Below, in pieces: positions 44,286-58,064 of a stretch of DNA of 64,000 bases. The notes below the pieces were generated by a model. It was not told the DNA's origin, made no database searches, and was given only the letters and a program-made list of their open reading frames with translations. The translations under genes were made by a program, and so were the position numbers. The number at the start of each line of letters is the position of its first letter. Positions within the stretch are counted from its first letter, which is position 1. Origin of the DNA: Nectonema munidae (taxonomy: Eukaryota > Nematomorpha > Nectonematoida > Nectonematidae); assembly GCA_030549495.1 (NCBI GenBank), contig JAUIRK010000061.1:310001-374000 (forward strand), written 5' to 3'.

Positions 44286-45334
44286 CAATTCTTCGAATCA
44301 TTTTTTTAATGAAAATACTTTATATTATGTTTAATTCAGACCTTATAAAGATCAAAAATTAATAATTGGTTGTGCTTGAAAAAAGTCTCCTATTTTTGAG
44401 ATGATAATCGGCAGCAGCAAAATATTAAATGTTAAATTTATTGAAAATTGCTTAATATTCGTTTTTTGTATTTAAGTTAAAAAAGTTAAAAATTTCCTGG
44501 TTAAGGAACCTTTCATCTGCTGCAGATTTTCTGTCTTTTTGACAATTCTAGCAGTGTCGTTTAATTTGTGTTAACCTAACAAAATGATTTCCTTTATCAT
44601 ATTTAAATTCTTCATTGACTCTTTCTTTCAAACGCCTTGATTTCTGTGCATAATTTTTTTACAATTGGTGGAGGAAACATTTGAATTGAGAGATAAAGAA
44701 ATTCTTTTCGTTTATAATAAAGTTATTTAGTCTTTTACACTCATAAAATTGTTAGTTTTTAGCAATTTACTAAATGAAATCGAGCCTTTGTGTGAAAATA
44801 GGAAACCACGATTTTTTATTCTATTTCTTCTTCTGTATAAAGAAACTTACTTATCAAGCATATCAGCATCTCATATGTAAAGTGACCAGACGTCCCGCTT
44901 TTGGCGAGACGGTCATGATTTTCAATAAATTGTCCCGGGGCATTTTAAAAAAGTCCGATTTTAGAAAAGAATGCATGACAAGCCAGAAAACGGCAATATA
45001 CAATTTTCGGTGACCATATGACCACTTTGTCAGGATGTGAATTTCATATTATTTTTGTTAATTTTTAGTTTGGTAAAAAATAATTATCACTATTTAGAAT
45101 TGTTATTTACTTGATTTATTTTTTGGTTTTAAATTTTTTGTTTTAGCAGTTTTAATATTTTTTTATCATCAATAAAAGCTAAGTAAAAGATGATTGTTCG
45201 AAAAGTATAAAAAAAAAATGGAAATTTTGAGTTTGTAAAAAAATTGTGAAAAAATTAATTTTCAAAATATATTACTTTTTAAGTGTTTCATCGAAATTTA
45301 TAAATTAGATTGATAATTTTTTTTTTATTTTTTA
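44286..45334. other. Non-coding part of array unit 1 with a possible short element at 44880-45035
   Basis: AT-rich apart from AAAGTGACCAGACGTCCCG (44879) and, about 155 bp on, GGTGACCATATGACCACTTT, whose inverse begins AAAGTGGTCA; these may be ends of a small DNA element. The open frame of 79 codons across it is kept in all copies only because the copies are nearly identical. Corresponding stretches lie at 50245-51293, 56189-57237 and 62138-63186. Confidence 0.4.
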
Positions 45335-46161
45335 CTTGAAGTACAAAAAATATATTCTTATTTCTATATATACACTGTGTTCGTTGAAATGCTGAATGAA
45401 TTTTGTGAAACTGCGGGAGTCGAAAATCAGAAAATACTTGGATACAGTAAAACGCGCTGGCTAGCTTTTTTGCCAGCTATGGAAATATATGATCCCTTGA
45501 AATCCTACTTTCTATCACAGGATAAATATTCTAGAATTTTAGAAGAGTTTTTTAAAGAAGATTCTTCTAAAATTTCGCTAGAGTTTGTACAAAATCAAGC
45601 AGCTCTTTTTCAAAATGCTATAAAATTTATTGAAGGTGACAAAATTTCTGTAATCGAAGTGGCAAATGAAGTTAATAATTTAAAATTTTAGTGTCGAGCG
45701 GTTAGACATTACAATGATATTGAACATTTTCATTGGGTTACATTAAAACAAGAACTTAAATGGAATGATGTGCAAAAATCATTCGATTATATTACTCAAA
45801 ATTTTCTATATAGTAATATTTCCGAAAATGAACTTTTTAATGAGGCATAATTATTTAAAAAATATATTGATAATGAAAAGTTTAAATTTTGGGCATCAGC
45901 GAAAACCACGATAGAGAACAAATGGTTGGAAGCATTTCACCATTTTGAAGCAAACCATATTCTATATAATAATGCACTGAAGATAGTGGAATATGCACAG
46001 TCCTTACCAGGAACTAATGCTGCAACTGAACGTCTTTTTTCTACGGTGAATAAAGTATGGACATCAGAAAAATCACAATTAAGTGTTTAAAAGACTTTAA
46101 AAGCCATTTAATGTGTGAAATATAATCCAACGAGTTCTTGTGAAAAATTTTATGATTTTTA
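45335..46161 (+). pseudogene. hAT transposase C-terminal half in array unit 1
   Basis: Reads KIYSYFYIYTVFVEMLNEFC, ILGYSKTRWLAFLPAMEIYD, FFKEDSSKISLEFVQNQAAL, then after a TAG CRAVRHYNDIEHFHWVTLKQ, and finally SLPGTNAATERLFSTVNKVW followed by TSEKSQL, the hAT dimerisation block. TRW and the NAATERLFS motif place it in the hAT superfamily, in a group different from the fragments at 43294 and 35340. In-frame stops lie near 45690, 45849, 46089 and 46109. The N-terminal half is absent. Confidence 0.85.
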
Positions 46162-47091
46162 AAACAACAACAACAGTCTACTAAAAATAATTCACTCAAA
46201 TGACAAATATGCGAAAGAATATATAATACTATACATATTTTTTAATGTATTGTACGTATATTTGAAAAAATATATTACGATACTATTTTTGCAATTTTTT
46301 GTTGCTCCATATAGACCAAATTTTTAATCATCTTTATTTGTTTCATTTGTTGGGCTAAGGTCAATATTGCAAAAAAACAAACTCAAAGCATTAAGACATT
46401 AATATTTTTAATTTAAAAAGCTATGTTAGAAAGACTGGAAATTTATACGAAAAATTTTTTCTTAAAACTGATCTGAAAGTGTGACATTTAAAGAAATTAC
46501 CCCTTTTTCAAGAAGTGACGACAAGTGAAACAAAAAGCTGCTTGTTTTGAAACTGAATATTCAAGCCAGGGATAGATTTTGTACCAAGAAGACTTGAATT
46601 TTCTTTCATTTTTAGTTATGAGTTTGAAAGAGTTGTCATTGACGGGCTGACAAGGACCTTGATCTTTAGCTCCTAAGTCTTCAGGATACCTTTTATCATT
46701 ACTTTCATTATCATTAATAAAATCGTCAGTCGCATCAAGGGTAGGACTGGATTGCAGCTATACAAATTCATGGTTAAAAAATGAAAACTCGTAAAGCGAA
46801 AAACACAAAACGAATCAGATTGGTGAACATTATCTTGTTTTGTTTGCAATTTGCTTGCTTTGCAAAAGTAGAAAGAAATTTTCCTCATGATGCTTAAAAT
46901 TGACATGTTAATAATATAAAGTAGTTCGAATGATTTTTCTAAATATATTCTCAAAAATGAAATAAAATGATTTATGAACAGTTATATCATCGCAAGTATT
47001 AAAAAAATAAAAAATATTTTCTAAATTTACTACTTTTATGTGAAAAATACTCCTCATTTCAACTGAAAACATACTCTAAAAGCACTAAGAA

Positions 47092-47260
47092 GACCAAAAC
47101 GTCCAAAAATCCCTAACTCTAACTCTAAAAATGTCACAACCCATTACCTAACTCGAAGCCTAACATTAAAAGTATCACAACCCTTCACCTAACCCTAAGT
47201 CTAACCTTTTATACATTTTGTTTTTCGGACGTTTTGGTTTCGGACGTTCGGTTTTTGACC
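47092..47260. repeat. GGACGTTTTGG-type short element, array unit 1
   Basis: Starts GACCAAAACGTCCAAAAATC and ends GGACGTTTTGGTTTCGGACG then TTCGGTTTTTGACC. The interior repeats CCTAACTCTAAC, CACAACCCATTACCTAAC and CACAACCCTTCACCTAACCC. Related to 41759-41918. Confidence 0.55.
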
Positions 47261-48006
47261 AGACCCCAACTTGATTACAATATTATGAACACACAGATTA
47301 GAGCTTACTTTGAAAAAGTTGAGCAATAAAAACTAGTATGTAGTAAATGGAAAGAAGGCCTTAAAATAGATGTCTTCTATAGAAAGTATGATGTCCCTTT
47401 CTTACGAGCCAATCAAAAATTATGATCCAATCAAAACACGTATGCTTGATACATTCTGTGATCAGAAAAAATTAAAGGCGAGACACATAAAAAGGCATCC
47501 GTCTAGTCAGACACAAACATCAAATCTAAAACACATGTTTGTTCGCATTTTGTAAGAAAGTAGACAAACCTCAAAACGAAAAAGCGCCCACGCATTGTAA
47601 GACAGTAGACAAAATTATACAGTATGTATGATGAAGAGAGAGAAACAATGAAAACTTGATATTGGCTAGTAGTAAAGATGTTCGTACACTCAGTCTCTAT
47701 CACATAACATAAGCATAAACTTGAAACAAATGAGAACAGAAGAAAAGCAGACATACAATAGATCTCTTGTAGCCAACATGTGTTTTTCATTAAAGTTTGC
47801 TGCAAACAAGTATGATGAGTATTCAGCAGTATTTTTCGACCAACTCTAATGTCGACTTATCCCCTTGTTTTCAGAATAATTCAAGGCGATAGAAAAATGA
47901 TTAAGTTATTAAAACTTGCGAAGACAACTGTTATAATAAATAAGATATAAATTTTTTAACGACACTCAGAGGAGGCAAAAAAATCCAGGGGGGGGGGGGG
48001 GGGGGG

Positions 48007-48170
48007 CAGTGGCGTAGCCAGAGGGGGCAAGGGGACAGTGCCCCCCCCCCCCCCCAAATAGCTTTTCTGCCCCCCCCCCCCCAAATAATTTTATTTCCAA
48101 TATGCTTGCTCCCCTAAATTCCTTGCATGCCCCCCCCCCCCCCAACTTCCATTTTTTGGCTACGTCACTG
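48007..48170. mobile_element. hAT-type MITE with poly-G/poly-C, array unit 1 (164 bp)
   Basis: Ends CAGTGGCGTAGCCA and, inverted, CAGTGACGTAGCCA (13 of 14 match). It sits inside a long G-run, so the 8-bp target duplication is eight G or more on each side. Three C-runs of about 14-15 bases lie inside (after GACAGTG, TTTTCTG and TTGCATG). It is probably mobilised by a hAT transposase; the ends resemble those of the hAT at 35101. Confidence 0.85.
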
Positions 48171-48947
48171 AGGGGGGGGGGGGGGGTTAGAAAAATTATT
48201 TTGAAATGAGTTTATTCACAAAATGGATATTTTGCTTAGCGATTCTCAGTGAATAGAAAATTGAGGCAGAGTTGCATGCCAGTACCAAAATGAAAGAGTA
48301 TGAGTGAATTTTATATGTCTTGATTTCGGTGCTTTTTTCTCTATACCCAAGGGGTTTAAGCTTTTAGAGTCTAGACTAAAGGTAAACATTTATTTTATGA
48401 AAGTTAGTTTCACTGTTTCACGATTAATCATTCTGCACTGAACACTATGAAGGAAAGATAGGAAGGGGCTGATTTATTTTGCACCATGGGAAATTGTAAA
48501 ACGAAGCTATATTGTAACAAAGTAAACAAATGTTGAAATTTTCACTCTAAAACCCATACACAGCAGTAAGGTAGAAAATTGTGCACATCATACCAGCATT
48601 ATCATGACATCGTAATATTTCAAACAGCATGCTCACCACTGACACGCTGGAAAACAACATTTCGTCGACGAAAAGAGATCTCATCGACAACAGAGACGAG
48701 ATCTAAAATTCGGATCTAAAAGTTTTAATTTCAATATATTATCTGTATATTTCGAACACACTCGGTTAGCTTTTGACAAATGATTTTTGCCGACGAAATC
48801 TGATTTTGTATAAAATATCTCGTTTTTGTTGGCAACTATAAAACAAAAGCTTCAATATTTTATATTTGAACAAACTTGATTTGGATGTAAATATCTTTTT
48901 TTGATTCTTGATTAAATCAATTTTTTTCCTTCATCCTTTATCTAATT

Positions 48948-49180
48948 CAGAGGTTCTTAACCCTGGGTCGTTTTGGGTCGCTAACAAAAATAAAACTTAA
49001 TTATACGAGTAGAAATGAATACAGTCAGAAACCCATTTGATGTGAAAATTGAAGATATACCTCGGGAAATTTCTGATATCTACCAATTAGAAGAGCAACT
49101 CATTTAAATAAAAACGACAAAGCTCTTGAATGTGATTTTAAAACAGAAACTTTGAGTGCCTTCTGGACATAAAGAAAAAG
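48948..49180 (+). pseudogene. ZBED5/FAM200-like hAT fragment with one terminal repeat, array unit 1
   Basis: CAGAGGTTCTTAACCCTGGG at 48948 is the kind of terminal repeat found on Charlie-like hAT elements. About 70 bp on, NTVRNPFDVKIEDIPREISD then IYQLEEQLI and, after a frame change, NDKALECDFKTETLSAFWT match the NPF...QEELIDL..D..LK..F....FW region of ZBED5/FAM200-type transposases. The coding direction points away from the terminal repeat, so the element is internally deleted or rearranged. The rest of the unit (49181-49890) shows nothing clear. Confidence 0.65.
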
Positions 49181-49926
49181 AAGTGGTGGGGTTTTTAAAG
49201 CACTTAATGACTTATAAACTCCACGTACATGTTAGAATTTATTTTCAACCACCTAGCTTTTTAGTATTGTTTTATAATTTTTTAAGAAAATAATTTTTGA
49301 GGTGCTTAATCTCCTTATTTTTTATTTGATTTTACATAACACTATCTCAATTCTTATTCCCATACATGCGCATATTTCAGTTAAATTCGGTATATCATAT
49401 AACTAAGAACTATTGATAGTAAAGGATGATTAGAAAGTTTTCTGATTTATTTTTTTAATACTTCATTTTGATTTTTGAGAAATGTTGTCAAATATTACCC
49501 AAAACTCAAAATTCTTCTATCCACACCCGCATAACCGCGCAAATATTTTTATGTGGGTAATCGAGGATCGACCAAGTTTGACTGTATTATATTTTTTAGG
49601 TCTGTGATTTTGTGTCTTGATCATATGATTACTTTCCTAATACTGCTAAGGAAAGATTATTATTCAATAGTAAAAGTAACTTCATAAATTTAAAGATGTA
49701 TTTTTATTTTAGGTCAGCGCACTTGAATTTTGGAATTAGCTTAAAGAAATATTTTTCTATCGCAAAATTTTTTAAAGTTTTCAATGCAAATACTTCAATG
49801 GCATAACCAGCATTATTAACTTACGAATAACCTTTTGAATTGAAATAAATAAATTTTTTATAATGATAACAAATTTTACATTTTATGATTCGCACTTTAT
49901 CAATTTTTCTCACTTTTATCAGAGTT

Positions 49927-50244
49927 TTTATTAAAATAGAACTTGCAAGTCTGGCTAGGACGCGGTTAAAACATGACTTCTGTCTTCTTAGTGTTCATTG
50001 TGAGGCGTTAGTTGTCACTGGCCCAAGATAACTTATAAGTTGATGACTGCATTTTCTGCTTATTCCTGGCGTTCAGTGTATGTTATCCACAAAAAATTTC
50101 AAATAACTCTCCGTTTAAGCTTTGTTAAGGCAAGCAGTCGTCTTTGTTTATGCATCTTCCCATTAGTCCTGTACCTGATGCCTATTCCTTCTTCCTTGTA
50201 GAGAAAGGCGTTGATTAAAATGGTTGTTAATCTAACAAAGACCG
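49927..50244 (-). pseudogene. LINE reverse transcriptase fragment in array unit 2
   Basis: Copy of 43968-44285; differs by GCCTATTCC and AACTCTCCG. Confidence 0.7.
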
Positions 50245-51293
50245 CAATTCTTCGAATCATTTTTTTAATGAAAATACTTTATATTATGTTTAATTCAGAC
50301 CTTATAAAGATCAAAAATTAATAATTGGTTGTGCTTGAAAAAAGTCTCCTATTTTTGAGATGATAATCGGCAGCAGCAAAATATTAAATGTTAAATTTAT
50401 TGAAAATTGCTTAATATTCGTTTTTTGTATTTAAGTTAAAAAAGTTAAAAATTTCCTGGTTAAGGAACCTTTCATCTGCTGCAGATTTTCTGTCTTTTTG
50501 ACAATTCTAGCAGTGTCGTTTAATTTGTGTTAACCTAACAAAATGATTTCCTTTATCATATTTAAATTCTTCATTGACTCTTTCTTTCAAACGCCTTGAT
50601 TTCTGTGCATAATTTTTTTACAATTGGTGGAGGAAACATTTGAATTGAGAGATAAAGAAATTCTTTTCGTTTATAATAAAGTTATTTAGTCTTTTACACT
50701 CATAAAATTGTTAGTTTTTAGCAATTTACTAAATGAAATCGAGCCTTTGTGTGAAAATAGGAAACCACGATTTTTTATTCTATTTCTTCTTCTGTATAAA
50801 GAAACTTACTTATCAAGCATATCAGCATCTCATATGTAAAGTGACCAGACGTCCCGCTTTTGGCGAGACGGTCATGATTTTCAATAAATTGTCCCGGGGC
50901 ATTTTAAAAAAGTCCGATTTTAGAAAAGAATGCATGACAAGCCAGAAAACGGCAATATACAATTTTCGGTGACCATATGACCACTTTGTCAGGATGTGAA
51001 TTTCATATTATTTTTGTTAATTTTTAGTTTGGTAAAAAATAATTATCACTATTTAGAATTGTTATTTACTTGATTTATTTTTTGGTTTTGAATTTTTGGT
51101 TTTAGCAGTTTTAATATTTTTTTATCATCAATAAAAGCTAAGTAAAAGATGATTGTTCGAAAAGTATAAAAAAAAAATGGAAATTTTGAGTTTGTAAAAA
51201 AATTGTGAAAAAATTAATTTTCAAAATATATTACTTTTTAAGTGTTTCATCGAAATTTATAAATTAGATTGATAATTTTTTTTTTATTTTTTA

Positions 51294-52120
51294 CTTGAAG
51301 TACAAAAAATATATTCTTATTTCTATATATACACTGTGTTCGTTGAAATGCTGAATGAATTTTGTGAAACTGCGGGAGTCGAAAATCAGAAAATACTTGG
51401 ATACAGTAAAACGCGCTGGCTAGCTTTTTTGCCAGCTATGGAAATATATGATCCCTTGAAATCCTACTTTCTATCACAGGATAAATATTCTAGAATTTTA
51501 GAAGAGTTTTTTAAAGAAGATTCTTCTAAAATTTCGCTAGAGTTTGTACAAAATCAAGCAGCTCTTTTTCAAAATGCTATAAAATTTATTGAAGGTGACA
51601 AAATTTCTGTAATCGAAGTGGCAAATGAAGTTAATAATTTAAAATTTTAGTGTCGAGCGGTTAGACATTACAATGATATTGAACATTTTCATTGGGTTAC
51701 ATTAAAACAAGAACTTAAATGGAATGATGTGCAAAAATCATTCGATTATATTACTCAAAATTTTCTATATAGTAATATTTCCGAAAATGAACTTTTTAAT
51801 GAGGCATAATTATTTAAAAAATATATTGATAATGAAAAGTTTAAATTTTGGGCATCAGCGAAAATCACGATAGAGAACAAATGGTTGGAAGCATTTCACC
51901 ATTTTGAAGCAAACCATATTCTATATAATAATGCACTGAAGATAGTGGAATATGCACAGTCCTTACCAGGAACTAATGCTGCAACTGAACGTCTTTTTTC
52001 TACGGTGAATAAAGTATGGACATCAGAAAAATCACAATTAAGTGTTTAAAAGACTTTAAAAGCCATTTAATGTGTGAAATATAATCCAACGAGTTCTTGT
52101 GAAAAATTTTATGATTTTTA
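51294..52120 (+). pseudogene. hAT transposase C-terminal half in array unit 2
   Basis: Copy of 45335-46161 with the same stops, so the damage predates the tandem amplification; one replacement in AKITIE for AKTTIE. Confidence 0.85.
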
Positions 52121-53050
52121 AAACAACAACAACAGTCTACTAAAAATAATTCACTCAAATGACAAATATGCGAAAGAATATATAATACTATACATATTTT
52201 TTAATGTATTGTACGTATATTTGAAAAAATATATTACGATACTATTTTTGCAATTTTTTGTTGCTCCATATAGACCAAATTTTTAATCATCTTTATTTGT
52301 TTCATTTGTTGGGCTAAGGTCAATATTGCAAAAAAACAAACTCAAAGCATTAAGACATTAATATTTTTAATTTAAAAAGCTATGTTAGAAAGACTGGAAA
52401 TTTATACGAAAAATTTTTTCTTAAAACTGATCTGAAAGTGTGACATTTAAAGAAATTACCCCTTTTTCAAGAAGTGACGACAAGTGAAACAAAAAGCTGC
52501 TTGTTTTGAAACTGAATATTCAAGCCAGGGATAGATTTTGTACCAAGAAGACTTGAATTTTCTTTCATTTTTAGTTATGAGTTTGAAAGAGTTGTCATTG
52601 ACGGGCTGACAAGGACCTTGATCTTTAGCTCCTAAGTCTTCAGGATACCTTTTATCATTACTTTCATTATCATTAATAAAATCGTCAGTCGCATCAAGGG
52701 TAGGACTGGATTGCAGCTATACAAATTCATGGTTAAAAAATGAAAACTCGTAAAGCGAAAAACACAAAACGAATCAGATTGGTGAACATTATCTTGTTTT
52801 GTTTGCAATTTGCTTGCTTTGCAAAAGTAGAAAGAAATTTTCCTCATGATGCTTAAAATTGACATGTTAATAATATAAAGTAGTTCGAATGATTTTTCTA
52901 AATATATTCTCAAAAATGAAATAAAATGATTTATGAACAGTTATATCATCGCAAGTATTAAAAAAATAAAAAATATTTTCTAAATTTACTACTTTTATGT
53001 GAAAAATACTCCTCATTTCAACTGAAAACATACTCTAAAAGCACTAAGAA

Positions 53051-53219
53051 GACCAAAACGTCCAAAAATCCCTAACTCTAACTCTAAAAATGTCACAACC
53101 CATTACCTAACTCGAAGCCTAACATTAAAAGTATCACAACCCTTCACTTAACCCTAAGTCTAACCTTTTATACATTTTGTTTTTCGGACGTTTTGGTTTC
53201 GGACGTTCGGTTTTTGACC
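53051..53219. repeat. GGACGTTTTGG-type short element, array unit 2
   Basis: Copy of 47092-47260; CACTTAACC replaces CACCTAACC. Confidence 0.55.
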
Positions 53220-53955
53220 AGACCCCAACTTGATTACAATATTATGAACACACAGATTAGAGCTTACTTTGAAAAAGTTGAGCAATAAAAACTAGTATGT
53301 AGTAAATGGAAAGAAGGCCTTAAAATAGATGTCTTCTATAGAAAGTATGATGTCCCTTTCTTACGAGCCAATCAAAAATTATGATCCAATCAAAACACGT
53401 ATGCTTGATACATTCTGTGATCAGAAAAAATTAAAGGCGAGACACATAAAAAGGCATCCGTCTAGTCAGACACAAACATCAAATCTAAAACACATGTTTG
53501 TTCGCATTTTGTAAGAAAGTAGACAAACCTCAAAACGAAAAAGCGCCCACGCATTGTAAGACAGTAGACAAAATTATACAGTATGTATGATGAAGAGAGA
53601 GAAACAATGAAAACTTGATATTGGCTAGTAGTAAAGATGTTCGTACACTCAGTCTCTATCACATAACATAAGCATAAACTTGAAACAAATGACAACAGAA
53701 GAAAAGCAGACATACAATAGATCTCTTGTAGCCAACATGTGTTTTTCATTAAAGTTTGCTGCAAACAAGTATGATGAGTATTCAGCAGTATTTTTCGACC
53801 AACTCTAATGTCGACTTATCCCCTTGTTTTCAGAATAATTCAAGGCGATAGAAAAATGATTAAGTTATTAAAACTTGCGAAGACAACTGTTATAATAAAT
53901 AAGATATAAATTTTTTAACGACACTCAGAGGAGGCAAAAAAATCCAGGGGGGGGG

Positions 53956-54119
53956 CAGTGGCGTAGCCAGAGGGGGCAAGGGGACAGTGCCCCCCCCCCC
54001 CCAAATAGCTTTTCTGCCCCCCCCCCCCCCAAATAATTTTATTTCCAATATGCTTGCTCCCCTAAATTCCTTGCATGCCCCCCCCCCCCCCCAACTTCCA
54101 TTTTTTGGCTACGTCACTG
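53956..54119. mobile_element. hAT-type MITE with poly-G/poly-C, array unit 2
   Basis: Copy of 48007-48170; the left G-run flank is only about nine bases here against about eighteen in unit 1. Confidence 0.85.
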
Positions 54120-54891
54120 AGGGGGGGGGGTTAGAAAAATTATTTTGAAATGAGTTTATTCACAAAATGGATATTTTGCTTAGCGATTCTCAGTGAATAG
54201 AAAATTGAGGCAGAGTTGCATGCCAGTACCAAAATGAAAGAGTATGAGTGAATTTTATATGTCTTGATTTCGGTGCTTTTTTCTCTATACCCAAGGGGTT
54301 TAAGCTTTTAGAGTCTAGACTAAAGGTAAACATTTATTTTATGAAAGTTAGTTTCACTGTTTCACGATTAATCATTCTGCACTGAACACTATGAAGGAAA
54401 GATAGGAAGGGGCTGATTTATTTTGCACCATGGGAAATTGTAAAACGAAGCTATATTGTAACAAAGTAAACAAATGTTGAAATTTTCACTCTAAAACCCA
54501 TACACAGCAGTAAGGTAGAAAATTGTGCACATCATACCAGCATTATCATGACATCGTAATATTTCAAACAGCATGCTCACCACTGACACGCTGGAAAACA
54601 ACATTTCGTCGACGAAAAGAGATCTCATCGACAACAGAGACGAGATCTAAAATTCGGATCTAAAAGTTTTAATTTCAATATATTATCTGTATATTTCGAA
54701 CACACTCGGTTAGCTTTTGACAAATGATTTTTGCCGACGAAATCTGATTTTGTATAAAATATCTCGTTTTTGTTGGCAACTATAAAACAAAAGCTTCAAT
54801 ATTTTATATTTGAACAAACTTGATTTGGATGTAAATATCTTTTTTTGATTCTTGATTAAATCAATTTTTTTCCTTCATCCTTTATCTAATT

Positions 54892-55125
54892 CAGAGGTTC
54901 TTAACCCTGGGTCGTTTTGGGTCGCTAACAAAAATAAAACTTAATTATACGAGTAGAAATGAATACAGTCAGAAACCCATTTGATGTGAAAATTGAAGAT
55001 ATACCTCGGGAAATTTCTGATATCTACCAATTAGAAGAGCAACTCATTTAAATAAAAACGACAAAGCTCTTGAATGTGATTTTAAAACAGAAACTTTGAG
55101 TGCCTTCTGGACATAAAGAAAAAGA
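54892..55125 (+). pseudogene. ZBED5/FAM200-like hAT fragment, array unit 2
   Basis: Copy of 48948-49180, same frame changes. Confidence 0.65.
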
Positions 55126-55870
55126 AGTGGTGGGGTTTTTAAAGCACTTAATGACTTATAAACTCCACGTACATGTTAGAATTTATTTTCAACCACCTAG
55201 CTTTTTAGTATTGTTTTATAATTTTTTAAGAAAATAATTTTTGAGGTGCTTAATCTCCTTATTTTTTATTTGATTTTACATAACACTATCTCAATTCTTA
55301 TTCCCATACATGCGCATATTTCAGTTAAATTCGGTATATCATATAACTAAGAACTATTGATAGTAAAGGATGATTAGAAAGTTTTCTGATTTATTTTTTT
55401 AATACTTCATTTTGATTTTTGAGAAATGTTGTCAAATATTACCCAAAACTCAAAATTCTTCTATCCACACCCGCATAACCGCGCAAATATTTTTATGTGG
55501 GTAATCGAGGATCGACCAAGTTTGACTGTATTATATTTTTTAGGTCTGTGATTTTGTGTCTTGATCATATGATTACTTTCCTAATACTGCTAAGGAAAGA
55601 TTATTATTCAATAGTAAAAGTAACTTCATAAATTTAAAGATGTATTTTTATTTTAGGTCAGCGCACTTGAATTTTGGAATTAGCTTAAAGAAATATTTTT
55701 CTATCGCAAAATTTTTTAAAGTTTTCAATGCAAATACTTCAATGGCATAACCAGCATTATTAACTTACGAATAACCTTTTGAATTGAAATAAATAAATTT
55801 TCTATAATGATAACAAATTTTACATTTTATGATTCGCACTTTATCAATTTTTCTCACTTTTATCAGAGTT

Positions 55871-56188
55871 TTTATTAAAATAGAACTTGCAAGTCTGGCT
55901 AGGACGCGGTTAAAACATGACTTCTGTCTTCTTAGTGTTCATTGTGAGGCGTTAGTTGTCACTGGCCCAAGATAACTTATAAGTTGATGACTGCATTTTC
56001 TGCTTACTCCTGGCGTTCAGTGTATGTTATCCACAAAAAATTTCAAATAACTGTTCGTTTAAGCTTTGTTAAGGCAAGCAGTCGTCTTTGTTTATGCATC
56101 TTCCCATTAGTCCTGTACCTGATGCCTATTCCTTCTTCCTTGTAGAGAAAGGCGTTGATTAAAATGGTTGTTAATCTAACAAAGACCG
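55871..56188 (-). pseudogene. LINE reverse transcriptase fragment in array unit 3
   Basis: Copy of 43968-44285; differs by AACTGTTCG and TTACTCCTGG. Confidence 0.7.
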
Positions 56189-57237
56189 CAATTCTTCGAA
56201 TCATTTTTTTTAATGAAAATACTTTATATTATGTTTAATTCAGACCTTATAAAGATCAAAAATTAATAATTGGTTGTGCTTGAAAAAAGTCTCCTATTTT
56301 TGAGATGATAATCGGCAGCAGCAAAATATTAAATGTTAAATTTATTGAAAATTGCTTAATATTCGTTTTTTGTATTTAAGTTAAAAAAGTTAAAAATTTC
56401 CTGGTTAAGGAACCTTTCATCTGCTGCAGATTTTCTGTCTTTTTGACAATTCTAGCAGTGTCGTTTAATTTGTGTTAACCTAACAAAATGATTTCCTTTA
56501 TCATATTTAAATTCTTCATTGACTCTTTCTTTCAAACGCCTTGATTTCTGTGCATAATTTTTTTACAATTGGTGGAGGAAACATTTGAATTGAGAGATAA
56601 AGAAATTCTTTTCGTTTATAATAAAGTTATTTAGTCTTTTACACTCATAAAATTGTTAGTTTTTAGCAATTTACTAAATGAAATCGAGCCTTTGTGTGAA
56701 AATAGGAAACCACGATTTTTTATTCTATTTCTTCTTCTGTATAAAGAAACTTACTTATCAAGCATATCAGCATCTCATATGTAAAGTGACCAGACGTCCC
56801 GCTTTTGGCGAGACGGTCATGATTTTCAATAAATTGTCCCGGGGCATTTTAAAAAAGTCCGATTTTAGAAAAGAATGCATGACAAGCCAGAAAACGGCAA
56901 TATACAATTTTCGGTGACCATATGACCACTTTGTCAGGATGTGAATTTCATATTATTTTTGTTAATTTTTAGTTTGGTAAAAAATAATTATCACTATTTA
57001 GAATTGTTATTTACTTGATTTATTTTTTGGTTTTGAATTTTTGGTTTTAGCAGTTTTAATATTTTTTTATCATCAATAAAAGCTAAGTAAAAGATGATTG
57101 TTCGAAAAGTATAAAAAAAAAATGGAAATTTTGAGTTTGTAAAAAAATTGTGAAAAAATTAATTTTCAAAATATATTACTTTTTAAGTGTTTCATCGAAA
57201 TTTATAAATTAGATTGATAATTTTTTTTTATTTTTTA

Positions 57238-58064
57238 CTTGAAGTACAAAAAATATATTCTTATTTCTATATATACACTGTGTTCGTTGAAATGCTGAAT
57301 GAATTTTGTGAAACTGCGGGAGTCGAAAATCAGAAAATACTTGGATACAGTAAAACGCGCTGGCTAGCTTTTTTGCCAGCTATGGAAATATATGATCCCT
57401 TGAAATCCTACTTTCTATCACAGGATAAATATTCTAGAATTTTAGAAGAGTTTTTTAAAGAAGATTCTTCTAAAATTTCGCTAGAGTTTGTACAAAATCA
57501 AGCAGCTCTTTTTCAAAATGCTATAAAATTTATTGAAGGTGACAAAATTTCTGTAATCGAAGTGGCAAATGAAGTTAATAATTTAAAATTTTAGTGTCGA
57601 GCGGTTAGACATTACAATGATATTGAACATTTTCATTGGGTTACATTAAAACAAGAACTTAAATGGAATGATGTGCAAAAATCATTCGATTATATTACTC
57701 AAAATTTTCTATATAGTAATATTTCCGAAAATGAACTTTTTAATGAGGCATAATTATTTAAAAAATATATTGATAATGAAAAGTTTAAATTTTGGGCATC
57801 AGCGAAAATCACGATAGAGAACAAATGGTTGGAAGCATTTCACCATTTTGAAGCAAACCATATTCTATATAATAATGCACTGAAGATAGTGGAATATGCA
57901 CAGTCCTTACCAGGAACTAATGCTGCAACTGAACGTCTTTTTTCTACGGTGAATAAAGTATGGACATCAGAAAAATCACAATTAAGTGTTTAAAAGACTT
58001 TAAAAGCCATTTAATGTGTGAAATATAATCCAACGAGTTCTTGTGAAAAATTTTATGATTTTTA
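57238..58064 (+). pseudogene. hAT transposase C-terminal half in array unit 3
   Basis: Copy of 45335-46161 with the same stops. One T fewer in the run at about 57222 puts an upstream ATG in phase, lengthening the first open piece to 126 codons; this is chance, not repair. Confidence 0.85.

Larger units (their letters stand above)
43932..49890. repeat. 5.95-kb tandem array, unit 1 (5,959 bp)
   Basis: The unit starts CGCACTTTATCAATTTTTC, which recurs at 49891, 55835 and 61784. Parts in order: LINE RT piece (minus), a short element near 44880, hAT transposase piece (plus), GGTCAAAACGTCC-type repeat, poly-G/poly-C MITE, ZBED-type hAT piece. Stretches 46162-47091 and 47261-48006 hold only short unconvincing open frames, including a 61-codon one at 47370 kept in all copies. 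Confidence 0.95.
49891..55834. repeat. 5.95-kb tandem array, unit 2 (5,944 bp)
   Basis: Essentially the same sequence as unit 1; most of the length difference is in the G and C runs near 53947-54130. Single-base differences include GATGCCTATTCC for GATGCATATTCC and AAAATCACGAT for AAAACCACGAT. Confidence 0.95.

Noticed and set aside
44774-45013. 79-codon frame conserved in four array units
   Set aside because: It spans a non-coding element-like stretch; units are near-identical everywhere, so conservation has no meaning here.
46673-46954. 93-codon minus-strand frame in each array unit
   Set aside because: No motif and AT-biased composition; conserved only because the whole unit is.
48948-49180. 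Complete Charlie-like hAT element
   Set aside because: Only one terminal repeat was found, and the coding piece is short and frame-broken.
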